Source: Crotophaga sulcirostris (lineage: Eukaryota; Chordata; Aves; Cuculiformes; Crotophagidae). Taken from it: 64,000 bases of DNA. The position numbers and the translations under genes were made by a program. Positions 13,901-24,985 of the stretch are shown here, piece by piece. Below the pieces are notes generated by a model. That model had not been told where the DNA came from. It searched no databases and was given only the letters and a program-made list of their open reading frames with translations. The stretch's first letter is position 1, and each line of letters opens with the position of its first letter. The stretch lies in assembly GCA_013397455.1 (NCBI GenBank), contig VYZB01000222.1:1097169-1161168 (forward strand). The letters are read 5' to 3'.

Positions 13901-15249
13901 TAGAACCTTTGCCAAGTTCTGCTTACTTTGCTCTGTGTGCTGCTGTACTGCTTCAGTTGTCAGGCTGGCCAGACCTTGAACTGAACCTATGAAATGATTT
14001 GGTTTTAACAGTCCTAGGCTGGCTGGCAAACAGTTGAATCAGTGCAACCTAGGTCACGAGGACTGCAAGAACTCCGATATCAACTCCTAAGAGAGAAAAT
14101 AGGTGTCAAATCAAATTCCTGTGATTTCCTGTATGTAAGTGAAACTTATATGAAGATACACACAAGAAATAGAGGCTGAATAGAAGTGCAATATGATTAT
14201 AAAAGTTGACCCAAAACCCAGTTGGAGAGTTCTCTTAACGGTACACCAAACCCACTTACAGAAATAACTTATAATAACATTTCATAAAGAAAGTTTACAT
14301 TTTTAACAGACCAAGCATAATTGGTTGGTTTTTACTTAAGCAAAATTCTGCCCCATATATTGAGCAGAACAAAACAAGTCAACTATCACAGTCTCCAAAC
14401 ATGCCACTGTTACAGCATCTGTTTCATTGAAAGATGAACATTATTTACACTGCTTCTGGGCAATTATTTTGAAATAATAAGTTTGCTGTAGCTAGCATAT
14501 CTCATTCCCTATGCATAGAAACTTTCCTTTCTAGGAGTACATGCAGGTACTCAGAAGATGCCCTCTATAAAAAAGCATTTAATGGCTTTGCTTTGGGGCA
14601 AGAGAAGAAAAAGCAAAACAAAACCTGAACCTTCTTATGTTTTCAGCAAAAACTGCTTATATACTGCTGTTGTAGACCTGCACTGGCCCATAAAGAGAAA
14701 TTTTTTATAATTTGTCTAATCTTTACAACAGGCAGAACGGCTCCATCTGAATATATCATCAAGAAGAACATGTTTACAATAAATGAATCCTCTTCAGAGA
14801 GACTGAAAATAAGAAGAGAAAAAAAGCAATTGAAATTATGATTTGGGATTTGCATAAATATTTCCAATTTTTTATGCAATGCCATATGGAAAAATTTATT
14901 TTATCCATTGATTCCAAGAGCTGCAGCATCAATAAAGAAAACAAACACAACATCAAACATAAGATGTGTCACAAGACAGCAGGAGATAACTCTCTTCTTC
15001 ATATACAAATGAAAACGTGAAAGAAACAATTGTGTGTTGCACTGCTGCAGCACTCCGATTCTTTTGTTCCAAAAGCCACACCAAATCCATTAAGCCGCTG
15101 CTACAAGAGCACAAAAGCTCTATGCCAGTCTATATTTGAGAACCGGTACAGTGATACAGAAAATTCACTTGCTGTTCACTGCTCTAACTACTGCTGTTAC
15201 AAATACCGTTGCTTTAGGCTTCATATACAGAAGGACAACATTGCAGGGA

Positions 15250-15292
15250 AGAAAAAAAAAAGGAAAGAAAAAAAACCAACATCAAAACCAGC
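15250..15292 (+). repeat. A-rich tract
   Basis: Two long A runs separated by GG and G, then A/C-rich sequence. It lies in the middle of the stop-poor patch 15030-15573 and gives the lysine-rich stretch of the plus-strand frame there. Confidence 0.7.
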
Positions 15293-16636
15293 AACCCCTC
15301 TTGCGCCCCAAAGCGATATCGCATTTGTTTGGGTATGGGAAGTTCTGTTCCAAAAAAACTGGAACAAAATGTACAGCAAACCCAGGGCTTACAAAAAGCC
15401 CTCCAAGCCTGTGCATTGTAGCTACTCTGTTCACATAAGCTGATGCAAGGGTTTTGGAAAGTGCTTAATGTGCTGCCTGTGAGCAGGTCCTGTGTGCGCT
15501 TACTGTGCATGAATGGCAGGTCTGTTTGGGCCTCCTCCTGGCTCTGAAGTGAGATGTGTGGCCTGGCTTTCAAGAAACATTGACCTGCACTGTCTTAAGT
15601 GAAGTTTAAGTGGCAGTTTGTGGAGGCAGAGTATTTCATTTCTACTGCCCAGAACACAGTAGGAAAAATTGTCCAATACGAATACATGAGAATCTACTTG
15701 TTATTGAAAAAGATAGAGTAAATAAAATTTTTGCTTGCAAACTACAGAAACCACAGACATCTAATGAAAGATAGCACAAAAGCTTAAGAGCTGTAGTGAA
15801 ACGGATACAATGAGAAACTAAGACACTTCCCCTCCCCTCACTACTGAAGGCAACATTTGCTAGCTCTGGCAGACAAGAAAGTTAGGCAGGAAAGTAAACT
15901 TTTTGTTTGTCCTCCCTTATATGCTTACAGACAACTCAACAGCACAAAAAATATTACAATACCAAGTGTAGGTGAAAAGTAAAAGGTAATTTTTCCACTC
16001 AGAGTTGCCCAGCATGAATGTGCTATTAAAAATGAGATAGAAAACCTGTATCTATCCTCTAAGTATGCACACTCCTAATAAGCCAGAAAAAGCTTTGCTT
16101 GTGTGTGATCACCCATGGATTAATGGGTACAGAAGTTAAGTGAAAGAGATGGCAAAAGAACTAGTTTTACCCCATTTTCTATCTTGAATTTATGTGTATG
16201 TTTCAGTTATTATCATTAAAAAATATACAAGAGACCACATTACATTTGGAACATTAAAGAGAAACATCAGAAATGAAGGAGGGACTAAAATGATATGCTG
16301 TGCCGCAGATGACACTACAGAAATTGAATCTGATTCAGCAAGAATAAAAAGGCTGGTATAGAGGGCAGGAAAAGAAAAAGGAGTAAGTGAATTGGACTGC
16401 AGATAGAATATCTAAATCACTACTCTGAGTAGATAACCTGTAGATGACGGAAGGACCAGGAACCCAGAGAGAAAAAGATTATGACAAGATATCTGAACAG
16501 AAATGAGCAATTCTTGATTTGGTCCTTAATATGCCTAACTTGATTTGTATAAGGGAAGATTTTTGTATTTGTTGAAAAACTGAAAACCGCTAGTCAATTC
16601 TAGAACTTCTTCCTGAAATAGCTGGAGTTTGAACAA

Positions 16637-16706
16637 GGTTTTAAAAAACAAAACAGAAGAAACCAAACCAAAACAAAAAACCGCACACCTAAACAAAAAA
16701 CAGGTT
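16637..16706 (+). repeat. A/C-rich low-complexity tract
   Basis: Repeated blocks of AAAAC, AAACC and similar. There is no recognisable LINE or SINE body beside it. Confidence 0.7.
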
Positions 16707-16824
16707 AAAAAATAGTGATAAATGGCAGGAAACTAAAACAACAAAGCGGGGGCAGGGGGTGTGGGGAGGAGACAGTATAGACAATATTGGATCAATAGGG
16801 AAAAAGGTGAAAGAACAAATTCCA

Positions 16825-16848
16825 TCAGTGCTGGCATGCCAGCACTGA
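16825..16848 (+). repeat. Perfect 24-base palindrome
   Basis: The left half TCAGTGCTGGCA is followed directly by its exact reverse complement, with no loop. The symmetry stops at A/A on both sides. It is GC-richer than the surrounding DNA. Confidence 0.95.
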
Positions 16849-17943
16849 AACATTTCACAGAAGTGCATCAATTCTGATGATTTTCTGTTTAGAAAAAATT
16901 ACTTTAGAATCTTTGTAACACCAAAGAGGAACACTATGAATTTTCATTAAGAACATAATTTTAGACTGTTATTTTTTTTTTAAATATCAGCTTTTACATT
17001 TGATAATGTAAATGATAAAGTCGCACATTGTATAAAGAATGCTAAGCAAGCCGAAGACAAGGTATAAAAGAATAAATTTAAGTTTTAGCAAACACAAACA
17101 TTTTAAATTGACATAATTTTTACCATGATACCTTACTGAATTTGAAAAAAATTGAATATGTTTTTGGCTAATGAAGAGGATTTTAATGCAGAAATTGCCC
17201 ACACATTTACACTTATATATGGTCTCTAGCTGCATCACAGCATTAAAAGAGTGATTAACAGAACACAAAGTCTATCTGTATTTTCCTCCAATGGGTCACA
17301 AGAAATAACAATAAATTCTTTAAGTAGAAGTATAGAATAGACTATACTAAAGTTTCTAAACCAATTTTCATTCTACTTCAAGTTGGGTGTGGAGGGAATT
17401 GGCTAATAAAAAGTCTTACACACAAAATGCATTACAGGAAGGCTCATTTCCCCAAAAGTGGGTCAGAATCAATTTCAACCTTGTTAACGGGATGTGAAAA
17501 TGAAGACTGTTGAAACAAGCAATGCAGGAAAGAGATTTTAAAGTCTTTGTTTTGTACCCAGCCTCTAAGTTTAACAAACAAATTTTCAGGGATCAAAGCT
17601 AGCCTATTATGAAGCATAAAACTACCTCTGCTGAAAACCATTAATTATGTATGGAGTAGGCATATTTACTAGTGCTGCTAGTAATGCAGAACAACTCTGA
17701 ATGAGCACTGACTGCTGAATGCCTCATGTTCTTTTATGATGAATTATGCAGAAAGTTCCAACACCGCAACTATGCTAAGGTGCTGAAGTTCATGTACATG
17801 AGCATTTGTGAGTCATTCAATGAGCAGTAGACAAAAAATATTACCCTTTTTTTTGCTCAGGTCCAACTTTTTGTGAAGAGCAATTGCCACTAACACAAAA
17901 ATGGATATATTAAAAAATGTCAGATAAAATTATTGTCTTCATC

Positions 17944-18009
17944 ACCTTTCCCTTTCTTTTTTCTTTTCTTTTCTTCTGCCCCCCACCCTCCCCCATGTCT
18001 CCCTTCTTC
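17944..18009 (+). repeat. Polypyrimidine tract
   Basis: About 65 bases that are almost entirely C and T, with blocks of TTTTC followed by C5-6 runs. Such strand-asymmetric tracts can form triplex DNA. On the plus strand it could also act as a splice-acceptor pyrimidine tract, but no exon is recognised after it. Confidence 0.75.
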
Positions 18010-20927
18010 AAGTGATGCAGCTGCATAAAATTTTCAAGTACGGAGTGGTGTACCAAATTCAGTGAGCAGAAGTCACATTTAAGAATATAACAACCAGTAC
18101 ATATGTCAATTTGAGTATTTCCTCCATCACGAAGATTTAATTCTCAAAAAAGCTTTTCCAAAAGCTTCCTTCCAAAACAAGGATGATTTCAGAACAGGTT
18201 CATTTATATTCAAGACTTAGAAGAATTCAGTACTTGATGAAGTGTGGGGAATATCTATATGGCCCAATGAGGCCCACTGCACCATCTCTTCTTGCCCCCC
18301 TCCCAGCCCCCCAAGGTAACGACATCCAGAAGCCATCTCTTATGCTTCTTTTTTTCCAGAAATCTAGGAAGAAAAGATCAGTCTAAAACTTCCACCCTTA
18401 TAGTCATTATGAGCCTGCTTGGTTACCTGATACGTGTGTCGATAGGTGACATATGGCTGTTAGCAGTTTACCATCTCCTAATGCAGAATGATAAAAATCT
18501 GCAGGCAAGCTATCAGATTCAACTAAAAATACAGTGGAACATACTTCATATGAAAGTTGTCTTAATATACTATAGCAGGAAAATACAAAGTACAAAGTAC
18601 AAAATACAAAAAAATATTCCTCCCAAATACTTAGTGGCTCTGATTCCAAGCAATATAAGAAAGTAATTTTTTGTCCTTGTGCTATTTTCAGAATCCAATG
18701 TATTTTTTATTTTTTTAGACTTATAGAGAATTAAAAATACATCGTTTTCTTCCTCTCTTTTTTTTTTTTTCACATTGAACACAGTGGTTTAGCACACTGC
18801 ATTTTTTCCAAACTTCTCATTGAAAGCAGGTGGTTTAATTTTCAGATCTTCAGGGAAAAATATCCATCTTGGGCTGAAACTTTATCTGTCTCATTTCAGC
18901 AGACAGGATTCATTTTTTCCTCTTTAAGTAAGTTTTAAACCTCATCTTGAAGCCTTTGAAGATGAAATGTATTTTCCCTATGCTCCTAACTTCAGCAATG
19001 GCCTAGAGATTTAACAGAAAACTAGGTCATTAGAGTCCTCAATACTTTCTTTGACATAGCTAAATGACATCTCTTCTGCAATCCAAATGTCATTTTTGCC
19101 CTTTATTCTTAGAAAAATATATGTCAATCCCCACTAGAAAACACTCTGATCATTACTTTTTGATAGAAAATTTAAATCAATGGGAAATAAAATAAGTTTG
19201 AGGTGCTGCTTCTCTACAGCTTTTGTTTCAGATTCATTTTCTAAGCTTCCTGAGCTGCCCAAGCCTCTCTCAGCTGGACAGTCTCTTCTTCCGATCAAGA
19301 ATGAATCCAGAGGTATACAGGGCAGTGTCTGCATTTTGGAGGCCAGCTCACGAATTAGAAAAATTCTTCTTCACTTCACACAGAGAAAAAGCAAATCTAG
19401 CATTTTCGTGAACTTTCATGCTACAACCTGACTTCACATTGTAATGCATTCAACAGTAATACAAAGCATAATGAATACGTTACCGTACTGTATATAGGTG
19501 AATATCAATGGGTGAAACACAAAGCTCTATGGGTTTTAAGATTAAATGGCTTATTCCAGTCATAAGCTAACTGAGAAAGCCTCTCTAGCTTTGAGTCTAT
19601 TCTTTCATTGGCATCCTCCTGCCACCAGCCTGGATCTTTCACTCCTCCAGCAGAGTGTTCTTCTTCTAAGAATCCCCATCTCTCCCCCCACACATCAATG
19701 ATGGCTTTAAATTCTACAGACTGATTGGGGGTTTGTGTTTTTCTATTAAGCTCCCCCAGGATACTCAATTTATGTCTAATAGCAGCTCACACCGCACATT
19801 CAAGGGAAAAAAATCAAAGAGAAACAGGGAACAATGTATTGTAAGATAATTTACCGTGAACAGCCCAATCAGTATCGGCATAGAGGCCGCTATAGCCACA
19901 AGGTCTTAATAGTTGAATGACAGAAGTCACAGAACAAGAGTGAAAATGGAAAAAAATACCACCACTTTAGGGCCTGGTGGGAGACCAGGGGATGGTCTAC
20001 CTAGAAAAAGTCTGAAATTCAAATTAGTACGGAAACTGGAACATCTGAGTGGTAGAAATACAGTTTAGTTTAATCAATATGTAAAATCTTTGTTACTATT
20101 TAATTCAAAATCCTCTCCTGCTTATTTCAGGGGTACCTTTTTCCATCACCCTTCACACAGGCCCTGAGTACATGAAAATTTAGTAGACACACATGTAGCA
20201 AATTATGTAAATGTATTTATGATATATGTAGCAGGTTGGATGACTATGGAAGATACACATAAGGCACTTGTGGAATTATTGGAAAAAAAAATAAAAAGAA
20301 CAGGAAATGCCCAATGAATTCCCTTAAAGACACATAGGTTGGTGAAATACAATACTGCTGGATACGTAGCATAAGAATTACTATACGTACTTGGTACACA
20401 GATAAACAAGCCCACTACAAAATGAATGAAAAATGACCAGCAGAAAATTATAATACTAAGGAAGATGCAAAACTCACTTATCAGGAAATTATTATTTATG
20501 AAGTATAGCTGTAATTTAGATTAGATCAGACATAATTCATACTTTTTGAGCAAGTTTGCTTGCTGTTTTATCACCACTAAATAGCATTACACTTGCTAAG
20601 TATCAGTTGTCTTGACTAAAAAAATCCTAGCTACACCTATTGTGACACACTGGAGAAGTCTAATTCTAGCCCAGGCTATCCTGAAAAGACACTGAAAAAT
20701 ATCTGGTTGTCTACCAAAACAAACACCAAAAGAAGACCGGACAGTTATCTGTGTATTACTCATGGAGATGAAAAAAGGAGGAAGAAGGAGATGGTCATTT
20801 TACAATTAAAGATAATCTCGACATAAGAAGATGTTAGGTGAATAAGTTGCTTCTGGAAATTAGAAGAACACGCTTGATAGTTACAAGGGAAGGGTTTGCA
20901 GTTTTCCTAATCAGAAAACTAGCTGAG

Positions 20928-21004
20928 GAGGAAAACAAACCAAAACCAACCAACCAAAAAAAAGAAAACAAACAAAAAAGCCAACCAAACAACCAAAAAA
21001 CCAC
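20928..21004 (+). repeat. A/C-rich low-complexity tract
   Basis: About 75 bases of AAAC, AACC and AACCA units with almost no T. It is the longest of the A/C tracts in this window. Confidence 0.8.
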
Positions 21005-23093
21005 CATCTTTTAAAAATAATACATATATGGAAGGAGGTAATATGTCATGCCAAAATAAAGAGACTGGACTTCGTGATCAAGAATATCTCTTTTAGCTCT
21101 CCATGTTCTTGAATACCACACACAATTTGCTCTTAAAAGGCAGCCAAAGGGCTAGAATACTGTACCTCAAAAAGTCAATCAAATTCATGTCCTTTGGAAA
21201 ACATACAACATTCTTCAGGTAAGGTTGACAACTTTACAGCCAAAATCTCTGAGATGACATTTTATTTTAAGGAATTATCACAGAAATAATGCTTTGCTCT
21301 TCACAGAAGCCCTAAAGAAATTAAAATTTATTTTTAAATGATACAGTTAGTCCAATAGTTGTCACTAACCTACACAAATGACTGAATATATTTTGAAAGG
21401 TGTTTAGATCGCTGAAGATAGTAGCTCAATATAGTGGAAGGAAGAGTAGAATAGAAGATTACAAAACTGCCTTCTGTGTTACTGGGACATACCAGAAGGA
21501 AAAAAAAGCAGGAGGGAAGGACCAGGAAAACATGCTATATTGGTTGGAAGGTAAGGTGGATACAAGTGTACAGTATATTACCTTACAAACACTGAGATCA
21601 CCAGGGGTGGAAGCTGTCCGAAAGTAAATTGAAGGGAAATGTTGGCAGAGGACATTTTGAATGGGTTTCCCTGATGCTGGATTTGCTTCCTAGCTGGTGT
21701 TCCAGAAACCAGAAATTTGTAACCTCTGAACAGTGCTACAAGGCCCATTTTTGATCCTGAACTTCTGGAGAGAGAAAAAGCCAAAGATCAGAGGAATTTT
21801 TTTTTATATCTGCTCTGAAGAAGCATTTATTTTACTAGTCTGCCTCCTGGGGAACATTTATTGTTGGAGTGGGATGGGCAGTTCATTATGATAACCATTA
21901 CAAAAATTAAATTCTGTAAGAGAAGCCCAACCATGGGAAGAAAGTCTAATCATCCTATTCATTTCTGTATATAGCATTATCTGAAAAGAATGTTGAATTA
22001 TTAGCTCATTAGTTTTATACACTTGTAAATTCCTAAATTGTAAACGGACATCAGTGCAGGGAATTATATTCTCCCCTAATTTCTGAGCTGCTACTTGGGA
22101 AGCATTAGCTGAAACACTTTATATTTCCAGAAATCAGTGACAAATTAAATACAATAGGTAGTATTCCCCAAAACAAACGAAAACTAATACTTCTGAAGGA
22201 AGCGAAGAAAAGAAACAAAACCATTGCAGATGACAGACGTCTTGACTCTACTAATTATGGCATGAAAAGCAAAAATTTCTACCTTGAGACACTCATGGTT
22301 ATATACAACTGTTTCTAAATCCAACTATAATAAGTCCTTAAAGTACTTCTGATGCACCACACACAACATGTATTATGTATATAGAGAGAAATAACAATAT
22401 AGAAATAGCAATAATTATTCGAAAACCCACATGAACAGAAAAGCCACCCCTCACAAATGAAAAAGGGTTGCAGTACTTTCAACAATAGTTAACAAATGAA
22501 AAGCAAGCCTGTGGGAGACCAGTTGGATGTATTGTATTGTGCACAGGTATTGATATAAATCAGAACTCTATAGTCCTATCTTTGCTTACACAATCTAAAC
22601 CAGCACAGTTAGGAAAGCCAGAATTTGGCAAACTGACAGTGAATTCTAATAGCAGCTACTAAGACACCTGGGGACCTGCAAAATCTAGAACCTCTACTGC
22701 TGCCTGCTTCAAAGGTCCACTGTACTTGTAGACATCATGCACAATTCCTTTCCATTGATCTCTTCCTAGTGTTTCCCTTCCTTCTGACTGCTTCACTTAA
22801 TTTTCTTTTTAATTCCCTAATTTTCTTGTTCATGTCCCTTTGAAGGTTTTTTTTTGTCAAGGCATTTTAAAAGCATTTTAAAGATTTTTATATTTTAAAA
22901 ACCAAATAATAAATATACATAGTTGTTAGGTTGGAATCATCACTGTATCACTTTTAGTTTGTTACTAGTTCTTCAAGGAGCCCATGAACAGAATGCTGAT
23001 ATAACAAATAAAAGATCAAACATTTTACAGTGTTTTTTCTTTATTAGAAGACCTTTTATCAGTTTCAGAGATATTGACATTGTAAGTGTTCAC

Positions 23094-23132
23094 CACAAAA
23101 AAAACCCAAACCCAAACAAACAAACAACAACC
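23094..23132 (+). repeat. A/C-rich simple repeat
   Basis: Runs of AAACCC and then AAAC units, grading into AACAACC. Confidence 0.75.
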
Positions 23133-23806
23133 AAGCAATTTATTTATTATCATTACAATATGAACCTGAATTCATAGATTCAGGCTCATAAAAAGGAATT
23201 CCTAAGACTTTCTCTTTCCAGCGGTAATGGTACAGACATATTTTCAGCTACAGCAATCTATTAACAACAGGAACACACTTTTTTGTCTGTTTAGCTTTCT
23301 GAGAGCCAGTTAGCATTTTCCAAAACATATATAGGATAGGTTCGAATCAAAGTTTGCAGTTTGGCAACAGGCCAAATAGAATTCTGGTTCTTTTACTCGA
23401 GCTGGGAAGCTGCGTAAAGGCAATATGGTGTTGCTAGGCAGTTTTTGTAAGAGATGAAATTCACTTTATCAGGTTAATAGAAAAGGAGTTGGGTGTTCTG
23501 CAATCAGGCAAGTAGTGATTGAAGACATTAATTCAGAATCAACAACCTAAGGCTCATGGTAAATGAACAATGCATATTTCCCTCCTCCAGCTCTAATGAT
23601 CCATCAGATCTTGTGATCAATAGATCCACATGAATAATCTGCATGATTGTTTCTAATCAGATTTTTGAGGTAGTTGTGTATGAACAGCACAGGAATAAAC
23701 ATCTCTGCATAGTACTTTGCTTAAGTGTTTTCCACTACCTTTTCCTTACCTGCAGACCAAAAACTAATTAAAATGTGAGACCTTAAAGTTATTAGCCCTT
23801 GAAAGA

Positions 23807-23846
23807 ATTGCAGAATAATGCAGAGCATAATGCATTATTCTGCAAT
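23807..23846 (+). repeat. Perfect inverted repeat, 16-base stems, 8-base loop
   Basis: Positions 23807-23822 (ATTGCAGAATAATGCA) are exactly reverse-complementary to 23831-23846, with an 8-base loop between them. A second perfect hairpin follows two bases later. Confidence 0.95.
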
Positions 23847-23848
23847 AA

Positions 23849-23870
23849 TAAAGGGTCTAGAGACCCTTTA
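23849..23870 (+). repeat. Perfect inverted repeat, 10-base stems, 2-base loop
   Basis: Positions 23849-23858 (TAAAGGGTCT) pair exactly with 23861-23870 around a two-base AG loop. It lies directly after the 16-base-stem hairpin. Confidence 0.95.
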
Positions 23871-24156
23871 CAGAACAATGGTAGCACATATGGAACTTTT
23901 AACTTCCTCTCTTCTGTTCCTGTGCCTGAACCAAGAAACCAAGCCAGTATTAATATAAAGCACCAAACGTTAGCAGCGATAGTCAATATTCAGTCATCTA
24001 AACACCGTGTATTTCACTGACCTTTGTTCACTAAACTAAAACAAATTCTCTGAAGACCTGATCTCACAAAAAGACCTGAGAAGCAAATCTTGAGAACTGA
24101 GCTAATCTGGAGAATCAGGATAAATCCTATGTTTTTCACAAGAGCATTTGAGGAGA

Positions 24157-24196
24157 AAAAAAACAAAACCAAAACCAAAAACAAAAAAACCAACAA
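24157..24196 (+). repeat. A/C-rich simple repeat
   Basis: AAAACC/AAAAC units in tandem, same type as the neighbouring tracts. Confidence 0.75.
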
Positions 24197-24939
24197 CTTT
24201 CCTTTTATTTAAAAGGAGTCTTTCCACTTCCTTAGGTTATAAAATCACACTGGAACAAACCCAAGCCTTAACAAAAAGCCTATGCTTTAAAAAGCCTCTA
24301 AAACTAACAGAGAAATAAAAATCAGTGATCTAGAGTTTGCTGTAACCCATACACCAACAGCACCTTTTCTCCATTCTTTACTATTTTTATGAAATTCCTT
24401 TTCTTTAACAGAACTTTGTCTCAATAGAAGTTGAGGAGTTTAGATATTTGGGACAAAGAGAACTCAATAACCTGGCTTCAGAGCAGCAGTTCCTTCCAAC
24501 TGCCAGATATTATGAAATCATGCCCAGACATTCCATAGCATGATAAAATATGGTGAACACGTCCTGGGTACTCATTATATCCTTTGGATTGAGCAGAAAT
24601 TAAAAGTGTAGATTCCGAAACAAAGTGTTTTGTCTGGCTGGAATATGAAAACTGACTTCACTGAGCAAGACAGAGCAATATCTGTGTCTTGTGTTCACAA
24701 TACCACAGTACTTTTACCTCCGAAATGCAACTCACTGCCTACAGAACTTCTTTGTAGATAGCCATAAGGGCTCAGTGCTCAATACCACAACCAGATTTAC
24801 AACAATACATCCATTCAGATAGCAAATAAAGCAACTAAATTTCCAGCAGAGTTCTATTCAAGTATGGCACGCTCTGCTAAAATGCTCCCTTTGACAGTTT
24901 GGTCTGAAATACTTAACAATCAAATGAGAGCAGATAAAT

Positions 24940-24985
24940 TGAAAAAAAAAAAAAAAAACAACAAAAACCAAAAACCAAAACCACA
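24940..24985 (+). repeat. Poly-A followed by AAAACC units
   Basis: About seventeen As, then AACAAAAACC-type units. It resembles a retroposon tail, but no body is recognised upstream. Confidence 0.75.

Noticed and set aside
23339..23348. GGTTCGAATC, identical to a tRNA B-box core
   Set aside because: The bases on either side do not form a T-stem, the upstream A-box match is poor and no cloverleaf can be drawn. Probably chance or a very old tRNA-derived remnant.
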